Assembly (NCBI GenBank): GCA_902562645.1
Contig: CACETY010000009.1
Span: 1-48,895 of the forward strand
Origin: an uncultured Pelagibacteraceae bacterium
GTDB taxonomy: Bacteria > Pseudomonadota > Alphaproteobacteria > Pelagibacterales > Pelagibacteraceae
Direction: 5' to 3'
DNA length: 48,895 nucleotides
How positions within the stretch are numbered: position 1 is the first letter of the stretch; every line of letters starts with the position of its first letter. Made by a program: the position numbers and the translations under genes. Below, piece by piece: positions 1 through 8,600 of this stretch. The notes under the pieces were generated by a model. The model saw only the letters and a program-made list of their open reading frames with translations, ran no database searches and was not told the origin of the DNA.

Positions 1-708
1 TTCAATAGTAACTCTTCAAAAAATAAAGAAATATTAAGATTAAATAACCCTCAAAATAATAATAAGTTATTTTATAACTTATCGAGGAATAAAAAAATAA
101 TTGATATAGTTAAAAAGTTAATTGGTGGAACAGTAAGATTTCATCTTGGAAAATTAAATTTTAAATTACCTAATAAGAAAAAGGGGAGTTTAGTCGAGTG
201 GCATCAAGACTTTGCTTTTTATCCTCACACAAATGATGATTTAATAACAGTGGGTATTTATCTTGAAGATTGTTATGAAAAGAATGGTCCTCTAAAGGTT
301 ATTAAAGGATCTCATAAAAAAGAACTATTTAGTCATCATAGTAATGATAATTTCTTTGTAGGCAAAATTAATACAAAAAAAAATAAAATTAACTTTAAAA
401 AGTCAGTTTCTTTAACAGGAAAAGCAGGTTCAGTTGTATTCTTCCATTGTCGAACAATTCATGGTTCAGGTTTAAATCATACTAATGGCTCAAGACCACT
501 AATATTATTTGGTTACAGAGCTTGTGATGCATGGCCTATTATTAATGATGGTAATCCTCATCCAGAAACAAATTTTGAAAATTATGATGCAAATATCATT
601 TATGGAAAAAAATCAATTGCTCCAAGGTGTACTGATGTTCCTGTTATTATACCGTTACCTAAAAAAAAACATTATGTATCAATTTATCAATTACAAAAAA
701 GCAAATAA
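1..708 (+). CDS. PhyH-family Fe(II)/2-oxoglutarate dioxygenase (5' end missing)
   Basis: The frame is open from base 1 to the stop at 706-708, so the start lies left of the window and 235 residues are visible. Counting from the first visible codon, the iron-ligand HxD is H68-Q-D70, the distal His is H154 (in RTIHGSG) and the likely 2-oxoglutarate-binding Arg is R165. This is the arrangement of the phytanoyl-CoA dioxygenase family, whose members hydroxylate small organic substrates such as ectoine or lipid precursors. The substrate cannot be told from the sequence. It converges on the minus-strand gene ending at 720, leaving 11 bp and no obvious terminator hairpin. Confidence 0.8.
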   Translation, partial: FNSNSSKNKEILRLNNPQNNNKLFYNLSRNKKIIDIVKKLIGGTVRFHLGKLNFKLPNKKKGSLVEWHQDFAFYPHTNDDLITVGIYLEDCYEKNGPLKVIKGSHKKELFSHHSNDNFFVGKINTKKNKINFKKSVSLTGKAGSVVFFHCRTIHGSGLNHTNGSRPLILFGYRACDAWPIINDGNPHPETNFENYDANIIYGKKSIAPRCTDVPVIIPLPKKKHYVSIYQLQKSK

Positions 709-719
709 GATATTTTTAT

Positions 720-2138
720 TTAAGCAGCAAAATCAGCAACATATTGTTCTAATTCTTTAAATGCCTCTGTATCTTTTAATTTAGGTAAATTTTTCTTTAT
801 AACTTCGTTTGCTTCGATACTTTCAATGTAGTTTTTATAAGTCGAGCTTATTGATACTTCTAAAACTATATAAGTTCTAAATTTGTTATCAGCAACAGCT
901 GCCATTTTAGTTTTATAAATTTTGTAACCACCTAATGAAACATTTTTTGCAACAACTTTTGATACTGTCTCAAATTCTTGTTTTAAAGTAAGATCACCAT
1001 CAACACCTGCTTCTTTCGCAACTGTTTCAAATCTCGTATTTATGTCTGATTGTAAATTTCTTGCAAGTTTTATCCTTGCTCTTTCTATTGCTACCACTTC
1101 AGATTGATCAATATCAGCAGATGTATGTGCGCCTCTAACATACATTACATCTAAAGTGTCTTCAGGCATGTTTAAATACCATTCAGGTATCGCCGCGTTT
1201 TGTTTTAGCTCCTCTTCTTCTTTAATTTTTCTTATTTCTTCAAGTTGCTCTCTTAGTGCAGCTATATACTTATCTTCAGTTTTAAATTCATATTCTGGAA
1301 TAGGTGTTTCGCTTAAAAATAAAATTTCTTTTTTAACATCTTCTATTGCTTTTTGTCTGTCAGCTTCTTTTTGTTGAGCAATTTTCTTTTCCTCAGCTTT
1401 CTTTTTATCTGCTGCTTTTTTTCGCTCAGCTTTTACTTCATCTATTTGTTTTTTTAAGGCAATAATTTCAGCGTTATCATCAACATCGCTTGTATCTAAC
1501 TTAGGTTTTACTCCTAATTTTTCTAATTCTTTTAAAAGTTCATTTTTGACTTCTTTAATTCTTGCTTCCTCTTTTTGTTTCTCTTCAGCTATTCTTTTTT
1601 CTTCAGCTTTTGCTTTCTCAGATTTTGTATCCTCAAGAAGTTTTTTTAGTTTCGCAATTTCTTCATCACTGTCTACCTCAGATTTACTCTCAACTTTAAC
1701 ACCCAATTCTTCTAGTTCTTTGATAAGAGCTGCCTTAGCTTCTTCTATTTTTTGTTTGAGTTTAAGTTCATCTAGTTGTTTTCTAAGTGCAATAATTTCT
1801 TTATCTAAATCAATAAAACTCTCTTTTTCATTAACTGGCTTAACATCGAACTTTTTAATTTCTTCTATAATTTCCTTTTTAACTTTTTCAATTCCCTCTT
1901 TCTTTTTAATCTCTTCAATAATCTGACTTAATTGTTCTTGAAGCTCTTCTATATATTTTTGGTCAGCTTTAAACGGATTTCCTTTTTTTATTGGATCTCC
2001 ACCTAGTTCTAATATTTCTGTTTTAAGTTTAGATATTAATTTTTTTCGTGGTGAATGATCATGTGAATATACTGTAGAAACATAAGTTGAATTAATAAAT
2101 AAACTTAAACTAATTATAAGTAGTAATTTTTTAATCAT
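720..2138 (-). CDS. Secreted coiled-coil protein with C-terminal LPP20-like domain
   Basis: 472 residues. A signal peptide (about 1-25, ending ...VYSHDH) is followed by ~310 residues of Lys/Glu/Ala-rich coiled coil containing several imperfect copies of a unit reading roughly KxELLxELxxLGVK, then E/DxEIxxLKKxxD. The C-terminal ~130 residues (from AIPEWYLNMP) resemble the LPP20/FlgT-type fold seen in small envelope proteins. The start overlaps the stop of the upstream gene in an ATGA junction, so the two are translationally coupled. It is the last gene of a three-gene minus-strand operon. Periplasmic location is inferred from the signal peptide; function is unknown. Confidence 0.65.
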   Translation of the reverse strand: MIKKLLLIISLSLFINSTYVSTVYSHDHSPRKKLISKLKTEILELGGDPIKKGNPFKADQKYIEELQEQLSQIIEEIKKKEGIEKVKKEIIEEIKKFDVKPVNEKESFIDLDKEIIALRKQLDELKLKQKIEEAKAALIKELEELGVKVESKSEVDSDEEIAKLKKLLEDTKSEKAKAEEKRIAEEKQKEEARIKEVKNELLKELEKLGVKPKLDTSDVDDNAEIIALKKQIDEVKAERKKAADKKKAEEKKIAQQKEADRQKAIEDVKKEILFLSETPIPEYEFKTEDKYIAALREQLEEIRKIKEEEELKQNAAIPEWYLNMPEDTLDVMYVRGAHTSADIDQSEVVAIERARIKLARNLQSDINTRFETVAKEAGVDGDLTLKQEFETVSKVVAKNVSLGGYKIYKTKMAAVADNKFRTYIVLEVSISSTYKNYIESIEANEVIKKNLPKLKDTEAFKELEQYVADFAA

Positions 2139-2917
2139 TGTTTGACTATTACGTAATCTATATTTTCAATTTCTAATAAAGTCTTACTTTTAATAAATTG
2201 TTTTTTCAAGCTCTCATAAGTTGCATATTCATTGAGCCAAGGTATTTCTCTCTTCGAGGCAACAAATATAAGGTGCTCATCAACTATTTTTTTGTCAATT
2301 TCTTTTGGAAAATATGTTTGATATTTAAGAGTTATATTATCTTGTACTAAATTATTTGTATTTTTATTAAATTTTTCATTTGGAAATATCTTTGTTATTT
2401 TGTCGTATTTGGTACCTCCATAAGGCAACCTCTGAAAAATGGTTATATACATCTTTTTTGAGGTATTTATTTTTATTTTCATAATCTCCTTAGATACAAA
2501 AGTTCTTTTATTTAACTCTATATCAAAATGAAAAGATGGATCTGTATTTTGTCTTATGGGAACCACATTAGCTTCAATAGTTTGTTTACAAATAAATACT
2601 CCTGAATCTTCATTATTATCATGCACAGGTTCCTGAGGTTTTAAATCTGTAATGTCTGCTCTAAGTTTAAGTGATGAAAATTGATTTCTTGTACAGTTTA
2701 GCTCTCCATCAACTTCAGAGCAGCTTGAAAATACTTCTGAAGATATGCTTTCTCCCAAAACCTGTCTGATTGCATCTAATTTAGCTTTTTCTAGAGCAAT
2801 ACTGCACGATTCATTTGGAGAAAAATTTCCAGTATGTTTGTGAGTTCCAGTTACAGTTACGATTTCTGCCTTAGCTTGAAAGGAAAAAATTAGAATTAAA
2901 AATATTAATTTTTTCAT
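2135..2917 (-). CDS. Periplasmic DUF4384-like protein
   Basis: I place the start at MKKLIFLILIFSFQAKAE (ATG at 2917), because this gives a clean signal peptide and clears the end of the upstream gene at 2925; an ATG at 2947 in the same frame would overlap it. The protein is 260 residues. The N-terminal half (SCSIALEKAKLDAIRQ, with paired cysteines in CSEVDGELNC) resembles LPP20/FlgT-type repeats. The C-terminal half (KIKINTSKKMYITIFQ ... KITKIFPN) has the pattern of DUF4384. It is the middle gene of the operon. DUF4384 domains are often found with caspase-fold proteases, and two such genes lie ~10 kb away; a functional link is only inference. Confidence 0.6.
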   Translation of the reverse strand: MKKLIFLILIFSFQAKAEIVTVTGTHKHTGNFSPNESCSIALEKAKLDAIRQVLGESISSEVFSSCSEVDGELNCTRNQFSSLKLRADITDLKPQEPVHDNNEDSGVFICKQTIEANVVPIRQNTDPSFHFDIELNKRTFVSKEIMKIKINTSKKMYITIFQRLPYGGTKYDKITKIFPNEKFNKNTNNLVQDNITLKYQTYFPKEIDKKIVDEHLIFVASKREIPWLNEYATYESLKKQFIKSKTLLEIENIDYVIVKQ

Positions 2918-2924
2918 AATTAAT

Positions 2925-4451
2925 TTATTTATGAGATACATGTACAATAACTACAGATGGCAACATCTTTTGATAAAGTTCAGCTCTACTATATTTTTTA
3001 TTTTTAAATTTTTTATTTTGTTTGTATTCAAAAATTTTATTTATCATTCTACTTTGTATTGCATAACCCATATCTGTTGGAATTTTTAACTCTTCTTTTA
3101 ATGCTGCTTTTATCCAACCTAATTTATCTAAAGAAGCATAAGCAACCCCCAATAAATTTCCATTAAGATCAAATATTGGACCACCACTATTACCTCCATT
3201 TATAGATATGGTTGTCATAAAAGTTCCAGGGTATGGATCGTCATCTGTAAAAACTTTACTCACTATTCCTTGAGTAATTGTAGGTTGCCAAGCAGTTTCA
3301 CCAATGCCAGGAAATCCTATGGTTACGACATCATCACCAGGCATAGGATTTTTGAAGGTTTTATCTTTTAGTGAAATTGTATGATGATAATTTTTATCTA
3401 ATTCTAAAATTGCAAGATCATATTTTTCAGAAAAGTCGACAACCTTTGCATTTCTAATTTTTCCAAGTCCATTTCTTACTGCAATTTTTTTAGCTCCATT
3501 AATAACATGGTTGTTTGTAATTACGTATTTTCCTTTACCGACAATAAACCCACTTCCCCAACCAGTACAAGCAAATTCAAATTTTTCATAGTTTGTTACA
3601 ACTTGGTTATTTTGATAGCTATTTATTTCTTCTTCTTGATAGTCTTCATTTTCTTTTTTTATTTTCTTTCTAACTTTGACTGGTTTGTCAAAGTAATTAG
3701 GGTCTATAGATAAAATCCAGGATTTTGTTTCTTTTAATTTTTTTTTATTCCTGTTGAATTCATAATATTTAAGAACTCTAAATTTATATTCTAATGCTTT
3801 ATCTTCATCACCATTCATTAAATAAAAGTTAGCAAGTTGATCTACTACTTTTATATTTTTTGGATCACTAGACAGGTAATCTTCGAGAATTGTAATTGCT
3901 TTATCTTTATCATCAAAAGCAATAAAATAATTTGCCAATGCTAAAGAAACCTCTGCATTCTTTTTTATATAATATAAATTATTTAGTATTTTATATGCTT
4001 CTTTATCTTCACCTAATCTAGTTTTTGCAATAGCGAGTATTATTTTTGGTCTGATTAAATTTGGATTTATTGATATTGATTTTTCTGAATATTTAACTGC
4101 ATCGTCTAATCTTCCTTGTAGTAACCTTACATCTGCAAGACCAGTAAAAGTAAGAGCTTCAATATTATCATCTGAAGTAAATAAACTTTCATTGTAAAAC
4201 TCTTCTGCTTTTTGAGGTTGATTAATTTTTAAATATATATCACCAAAAAGAATATTTATATTTTCTTGTTCAATATCAGAACTAACAGTAATTTTTTTAA
4301 GTTTATTAATTGCTTCGTCAAGATTATCTCTATTTATCTCTTCTCTTATATTAATTAAGTTTTCATTGAAGCTTGCAGATATTGCTACTTGATGAATTAA
4401 AAAAATTAGTGAAAATACTAATGATATAATCTTATAAGAATTTCTAATCAT
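2925..4451 (-). CDS. TPR protein with C-terminal trypsin-like serine protease domain
   Basis: 508 residues, first gene of the minus-strand operon. A signal peptide or membrane anchor spans ~1-26. Residues ~35-240 form TPR-like helical repeats (for example LRLLQGRLDDAVKYSEKSI-type units), then a charged linker (~250-285), then an S1/DegP-type protease domain. The visible triad is H315 (in TNNHVING), D345 (in KYDLAILE) and S422 (in GGNSGGP), so the enzyme should be active. There is no PDZ domain, unlike DegP/DegQ. It probably works in the periplasm on a target chosen through the TPR region. The start is 47 bp from the divergent gene at 4499, so that gap must hold both promoters. Confidence 0.8.
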   Translation of the reverse strand: MIRNSYKIISLVFSLIFLIHQVAISASFNENLINIREEINRDNLDEAINKLKKITVSSDIEQENINILFGDIYLKINQPQKAEEFYNESLFTSDDNIEALTFTGLADVRLLQGRLDDAVKYSEKSISINPNLIRPKIILAIAKTRLGEDKEAYKILNNLYYIKKNAEVSLALANYFIAFDDKDKAITILEDYLSSDPKNIKVVDQLANFYLMNGDEDKALEYKFRVLKYYEFNRNKKKLKETKSWILSIDPNYFDKPVKVRKKIKKENEDYQEEEINSYQNNQVVTNYEKFEFACTGWGSGFIVGKGKYVITNNHVINGAKKIAVRNGLGKIRNAKVVDFSEKYDLAILELDKNYHHTISLKDKTFKNPMPGDDVVTIGFPGIGETAWQPTITQGIVSKVFTDDDPYPGTFMTTISINGGNSGGPIFDLNGNLLGVAYASLDKLGWIKAALKEELKIPTDMGYAIQSRMINKIFEYKQNKKFKNKKYSRAELYQKMLPSVVIVHVSHK

Positions 4452-4498
4452 AAAGATTAACTATATTAAATAATATAATTAATTGATAATATATTTTT

Positions 4499-4816
4499 AT
4501 GTCAAGATTTTTACTAATTGTATTAGTATTTACAAACTTAAATCTAGATACAAAAGCAGACGAAACTTCTAATATTCTATTCAAATCCATAACAATTGCT
4601 GACAATTTACCTGTTTTTGTAAAAAGTGAAAATAATTGGATTCAAAAAAAAGAAAAAGATGAATGGATAACTAAAAAAGATAAAAAGGAATGGATCATAA
4701 AAAAAGATTCAAAAGCATGGATTACAAAAAAAGAAGATAAAACAAATGATCTTGCCTATATCACATTATTACCATTAGCAATCATCATTATTTATATAAA
4801 AAGAACATTTAAATAA
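4499..4816 (+). CDS. Small secreted protein with four 9-residue WITKK repeats
   Basis: 105 residues. A signal peptide ends near TKADE (residues 18-22), resembling the TKADD signal ends of the tandem family downstream. Four repeats of nine residues start at W47, W56, W65 and W74, each W-I-x-K-K followed by charged residues. A C-terminal hydrophobic segment (~82-99, LAYITLLPLAIIIIYI) ends in basic residues, so the protein is probably a membrane-anchored periplasmic peptide. The WITKK motif recurs once in each caspase-like protein (12716 and 14848), which suggests a shared binding partner. The next gene begins 3 bp after this stop. No known family is recognised. Confidence 0.6.
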   Translation: MSRFLLIVLVFTNLNLDTKADETSNILFKSITIADNLPVFVKSENNWIQKKEKDEWITKKDKKEWIIKKDSKAWITKKEDKTNDLAYITLLPLAIIIIYIKRTFK

Positions 4817-4819
4817 ATC

Positions 4820-5404
4820 ATGAAATTCCTTTTTTTAATTTTATTTTTAATTTTAAACTTTCAATCCTGGACTAAGGCTGATGATATTAAAGACTTTGAG
4901 ATAGAAGGGATGAGTATTGGGGATAGCGCACTAGACTTTTTTACTGATGATACGCTTAAAAATAATGTTAGACAAGATCAGTATAAAGGATCTGATGGAA
5001 AATTTTTTGATGTGTTAATTAAAAAAAACTATTTCACAAATTATAATAAAATTTCTTTGGTTTTTAAAAAAAATGATACAAGTTATAAAATATATTCTAT
5101 ATCTGGTGTAATTTACTTTGATGATGATAGTAAAAAATGTATTGAAAAATATAAAAAAGTACTTGATGATGTTGATAATCTTTTTGTAGATTATGAGAAA
5201 AATATATTGAATGATGCAAAGCATCCGTCTGATCCAACTGGTGAAACAAGAATAAATAGCACAACATTTTTTCATAAGTCAGGCTCCTCTGCAGAAATTG
5301 CATGCTATTCACCTGGAAAAAACTATAATCTTGAAAACTATGTCTTAGTAGGAGTTGATTCAGCTGAATTTACTAACTGGATATTAAAATATTACGAGAA
5401 TTGA
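4820..5404 (+). CDS. Two-cysteine secreted paralog family, copy 1
   Basis: 194 residues, first member of the tandem array. The family plan seen in all copies is: a signal peptide ending in QSWTKA; the mature N-terminus DDIxDFxIEGMSIGDSALD; a mid-region with a conserved Cys before a helix; an HxxDKSGxS-like motif; a second Cys in a CxDWS-like motif; and a hydrophobic/aromatic C-terminus. Here the cysteines sit in KKCIEKYKK and IACYSPG, and the motif reads KHPSDPTGET. The two cysteines probably form a periplasmic disulfide. Function is unknown. The start is 3 bp after the WITKK gene, so the two are likely co-transcribed. Confidence 0.7.
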   Translation: MKFLFLILFLILNFQSWTKADDIKDFEIEGMSIGDSALDFFTDDTLKNNVRQDQYKGSDGKFFDVLIKKNYFTNYNKISLVFKKNDTSYKIYSISGVIYFDDDSKKCIEKYKKVLDDVDNLFVDYEKNILNDAKHPSDPTGETRINSTTFFHKSGSSAEIACYSPGKNYNLENYVLVGVDSAEFTNWILKYYEN

Positions 5405-5414
5405 TTAATAAATT

Positions 5415-5996
5415 ATGAAAATTTTATTATCAATTTTAATTTTAACATTTAGTCTTCAATCTTGGTCTAAAGCAGATGATATTAGAGATTTTGAAATAGA
5501 AGGAATTAGTGTAGGAGATAATGTCTTAAATTACTATAGTAAAGATTATATCGACAAGAATAAAGGATATATCTACAAAAATAAAAAATATTTTGCATTC
5601 TACAAATCTTTGTCAAACAGTATGTATGACGGTTTAGAGTTTCACCTTAGCTCTGATTATATTATTCAAAGCTTAGCGGGTAAAATTTTTTTTGATGATA
5701 ATATTGTAGAATGTCATAAAAAAATGAATTTAATAGAAAAAGAAGTAAGTATCTTATTTCCTGAGGCAACAATAAGAAAACAAAATCGCAAACATAGAGC
5801 AGATCCTTCGGGAAAAAGTACAATTAAAGATATCGCTTTTTTTTTAAAAAGTGGTGAAGCAATACAAGTTTCTTGTAATGACTGGTCAAAGTTTAAAAAT
5901 AAAACGACTGGTGAGATTAAAGATTATTCAGATGAGCTTAAAGTAAGCCTTTATACAAGCGTTTTCATCGATTTTTTGAATGAAGAGAATTATTAA
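5415..5996 (+). CDS. Two-cysteine secreted paralog family, copy 2
   Basis: 193 residues with the family signal peptide (LQSWSKADD), mature N-terminus DIRDFEIEGISVGDN, cysteines in VECHKKMN and VSCNDWSK, and the motif KHRADPSGKS. It starts 10 bp after copy 1 and most likely shares its transcript. A 110-bp gap with a promoter-like site separates it from copy 3, so it is probably last in its transcription unit. Confidence 0.7.
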   Translation: MKILLSILILTFSLQSWSKADDIRDFEIEGISVGDNVLNYYSKDYIDKNKGYIYKNKKYFAFYKSLSNSMYDGLEFHLSSDYIIQSLAGKIFFDDNIVECHKKMNLIEKEVSILFPEATIRKQNRKHRADPSGKSTIKDIAFFLKSGEAIQVSCNDWSKFKNKTTGEIKDYSDELKVSLYTSVFIDFLNEENY

Positions 5997-6070
5997 ATTT
6001 ATTCATACTAATCATAATTTTCATTTTTGAATTAATTAAGTTAGCAATATAATTTCAACTTTCCAAAATC

Positions 6071-6099
6071 TTGACACTCATGGAACACAATGAGATTAT
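6071..6099 (+). promoter_or_regulatory. Candidate promoter, possibly giving a leaderless mRNA
   Basis: TTGACA (6071-6076), 17-bp spacer, GATTAT (6094-6099; 4 of 6 consensus). The block from ~6055 to the gene start is partly repeated upstream of the copy at 7408, with the same 36-bp distance from TTGACA to the homologous Met/Val-Arg start codon. That spacing puts the predicted transcript start at about the start codon. Confidence 0.5.
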
Positions 6100-6106
6100 G
6101 GTATTT

Positions 6107-6697
6107 GTGAGGTTATTTTTTTTAACTTTGATACTGATACATAGTCTTCAATCCTGGACCAAAGCTGATGATATATTAGAATTTCAAATTGAAGGAATAA
6201 GTATTGGAGATAGTGCTCTTGATTTCTATTCTAAAAAGGAAATTAAAAAATTTATGAAAGAATTTTACCCTAATAGTAAAAAGTTTTATCTAATGGAAAA
6301 TGATATTTCTAAGTTTCAACAATATGATACGGTTCAATTTGCTTTCAAAAAAAAGGACAAAAAGTTTATTATTTATGGATTAAGTGGAGGTATCTGGTTT
6401 GAAAATAACATCAATGAATGTTTAAATAAAATGTCTGAAATAGAAAAAGATTTAGATATAATTTTTAATAATGTGGTTAAAAAAAAATTTGGTGAATCTA
6501 AACTTCAATCTGATAAATCTGGTGAGTCAATTCAGCTAGGACAAATTCAATATTTTTTATCTGATGGTGGAATTGTAAGTATTGATTGCAATGATTACTC
6601 AAAAAAATTAACAGATAAATATGGTTATACAGATAATTTGGGCATAACAATTTATTCAAAGCAATATGCAGATTTTGTTCTGTATGAAGCGTATTAA
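6107..6697 (+). CDS. Two-cysteine secreted paralog family, copy 3
   Basis: 196 residues from a GTG start at 6107, chosen because its next codons (VRLFFLTLI) align with the MR[LI]F starts of the other copies. An in-frame ATG at 6098 is the alternative; codons further upstream (TTG 6071) lie in the promoter. The family features are LQSWTKADD, EFQIEGISIGDSALDFYS, cysteines in NECLNKMS and IDCNDYSK, and the motif LQSDKSGES. It has its own promoter. The broken copy 4 follows 7 bp after its stop. Confidence 0.65.
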   Translation: MRLFFLTLILIHSLQSWTKADDILEFQIEGISIGDSALDFYSKKEIKKFMKEFYPNSKKFYLMENDISKFQQYDTVQFAFKKKDKKFIIYGLSGGIWFENNINECLNKMSEIEKDLDIIFNNVVKKKFGESKLQSDKSGESIQLGQIQYFLSDGGIVSIDCNDYSKKLTDKYGYTDNLGITIYSKQYADFVLYEAY

Positions 6698-6704
6698 AAT
6701 TAAA

Positions 6705-7298
6705 ATGAGATTGTTTCTATCAATCATAATATTATTTAGTTTTCAATCATGGACTAAGGCTAATGATGTTAGAGACTTTCAGATAGAAGGTATGAGCATA
6801 GGTGATAGTGCTTTAAAATATTTTAGCAAAGATTAAATAAACGCAAACAAATATTTTGCTTATCCTCTTAAGACTTATTTCCAAACTTATATTAGGACAC
6901 CTAATTCTAAGATGTATAATGCTGTACAACTAAGTATTAAAGATGGAGATAATAATTTTATTATAGAAAGTATAGAAGGAGGAATTCTCCCAATTAAGTT
7001 TAGTGCATGTAAAAACAAAAAAAAAAAAAATTGAAAAAGAGATTATGGAAGCTTTCTATGGACTAAAGGTTACTTATGGTAAAGAAAACCCATGTGGAGC
7101 GACTCAAAAAGTAAAGAAATAACAACAGATTTTTATTTAAATACATCATTTTTAAATGGTGGAGTTATAAGAGTAATATGTGTTGATAGATCTAAGCAAA
7201 TCGAGGATGAAAAGGGTTGGGTTGACAGCTTAAGAGTAATAGCTAATTCAAAAGAATTTAATAAATTTGTAGACGATAACGTTAACTTGAGTAACTAA
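6705..7298 (+). pseudogene. Two-cysteine secreted paralog family, copy 4 (broken)
   Basis: The ATG at 6705 begins a normal family start (FQSWTKANDVRDFQIEGMSIGDS), but an in-frame TAA at 6834-6836 ends it after 43 codons. Family-like sequence continues in the same frame to the A-rich run near 7015-7031, where the frame shifts; the distal part needs another frame change near 7085-7095 and then runs to 7298 with VICVDRSK, the second-cysteine motif. One stop plus at least two frameshifts make this a decaying copy. A-run length errors in the assembly could explain one shift but not the stop. Confidence 0.8.
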
Positions 7299-7371
7299 AG
7301 TAAGACATTCATAGTCCCTAAGTGTTATGATCATTTGAGTTATAAATTTTAATTTCAATTTTGAAGAAATC

Positions 7372-7407
7372 TTGACACACTAATGGCACAATGAGAAAGT
7401 ATTGCCT
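7372..7407 (+). promoter_or_regulatory. Candidate promoter of the distal array operon
   Basis: TTGACA at 7372-7377 lies exactly 36 bp upstream of the ATG at 7408, matching the spacing upstream of 6107. The surrounding sequence (CTTGACAC, CACAATGAGA, ATGAGG) is shared with that site. No good -10 hexamer is visible at 17 bp (GAAAGT); AAGTAT at 19 bp is the nearest alternative. It would serve copies 5 to 11. Confidence 0.4.
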
Positions 7408-7989
7408 ATGAGGATATTTATATTAGTAATTCTTTTAATCATTAGTTTTCAATCTTTAACTAAGGCCGATGATATTGAAGACTTTGAGATCGAAGGAATG
7501 AGTGTGGGGGAAAGCCTTTTAGATTATTTTGCAAAAGAGGAAATTGATGAAATAAAAGATACACCGTGGAAAGATAAAACAACATTTTATCAATTCTATA
7601 GTAATAAAAATTTGTCAAATTATGAATTTATAACAGCAGCATATCTTATAAATGATAATAATTACAAAATTCATGAAATTTCTGGAAGATCTAAAATGAA
7701 TTATAAAGAATGTAAAAATGAAATTGTAAAAATTACATCACAAATTGAAAGTCTTTTTAATTCAGCAAGTAAAGATGATAAAGGTGAATATAATCATCGA
7801 TCAGATAAATCTAAAGAAAGTAAAGTTAGATCAATAAATTACTTATTGAGCAACGGTTCGTTGATACATGTAGCATGTTATAATTGGTCAGACGAAATGA
7901 CAAAAAAAAAAGGCTGGACAGATAAACTAATTATTGCAATGGCATCGAAGCAATATGTCGAATGGCAAAAAAATAAAGCTTATAAGTAA
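7408..7989 (+). CDS. Two-cysteine secreted paralog family, copy 5
   Basis: 193 residues from ATGAGG at 7408; an ATG two codons upstream (7402) is possible but does not align with the family. Signal peptide ends FQSLTKADD; mature start DIEDFEIEGMSVGES; cysteines in KECKNEIV and VACYNWSD; motif NHRSDKSKES, in which the usual Gly is Lys. First gene of a seven-gene run (7408-11531) with gaps of 3-13 bp or 14-bp overlaps, so likely one operon. Confidence 0.7.
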   Translation: MRIFILVILLIISFQSLTKADDIEDFEIEGMSVGESLLDYFAKEEIDEIKDTPWKDKTTFYQFYSNKNLSNYEFITAAYLINDNNYKIHEISGRSKMNYKECKNEIVKITSQIESLFNSASKDDKGEYNHRSDKSKESKVRSINYLLSNGSLIHVACYNWSDEMTKKKGWTDKLIIAMASKQYVEWQKNKAYK

Positions 7990-7996
7990 ACTTGCA

Positions 7997-8587
7997 ATGA
8001 GGACTATTCTATCAATATTTATAATAATATTTATTTTTCAATCATGGACCAAGGCTGATGATTTAAATGATTTTCAAATAGAGGGAATGTCAATTGGAGA
8101 AAACTTAATTAAACACGCTGAAACTATCGGTGTGTCGGTGGATGAGATAAAATCATATAATTTATTTTTTTATCCAAAAAGTAAAAAATATGCTGGAATA
8201 AGTTTCGCCAATAAAGGAAATTTTAAAACTTTTGAAGCAGTACAGTTCACAATAGACCCAGATACCTATGATATTATTACTATTGGAGGAAAATTAAGAT
8301 CACCTTTTAAAAATAATATGAAGGCGTGTCACGCTAAACAAAAAGAAATTCTTAATGATTTAAAATTATCTTTTGATTACGAGAGAATTGAAGAGAAAGA
8401 AGTTGAACCACATGATTACGACAAAACAGGGAAATCTACAGTTAAAGAAACAAATATAATATTATCTTTTGGACAAATTAATTTACGTTGCACAGATTGG
8501 GCCGAAAATATTGCAATACCTGACTCATTAACCGTCAGTATTTTACCAGACGAACACCGTAAATGGCTAAACGAAGAAGCCTATTAA
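7997..8587 (+). CDS. Two-cysteine secreted paralog family, copy 6
   Basis: 196 residues. The ATG at 7997 (MRTILSIFII) is chosen because it aligns with the family signal peptide and lies 7 bp after copy 5. Longer in-frame starts back to 7934 would add a non-hydrophobic extension inside copy 5. Features: FQSWTKADDLNDFQIEGMS, cysteines in KACHAKQK and LRCTDWAE, motif PHDYDKTGKS. The C-terminus is NEEAY, close to the family's usual NEAY. Confidence 0.7.
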   Translation: MRTILSIFIIIFIFQSWTKADDLNDFQIEGMSIGENLIKHAETIGVSVDEIKSYNLFFYPKSKKYAGISFANKGNFKTFEAVQFTIDPDTYDIITIGGKLRSPFKNNMKACHAKQKEILNDLKLSFDYERIEEKEVEPHDYDKTGKSTVKETNIILSFGQINLRCTDWAENIAIPDSLTVSILPDEHRKWLNEEAY

Positions 8588-8600
8588 AATATTAATTTAG

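Noticed and set aside
1156..1926. Plus-strand Ser/Phe-rich frames opposite the coiled-coil gene
   Set aside because: They are mirror frames of Lys/Glu-rich codons on the other strand, with no start signals or recognisable product.
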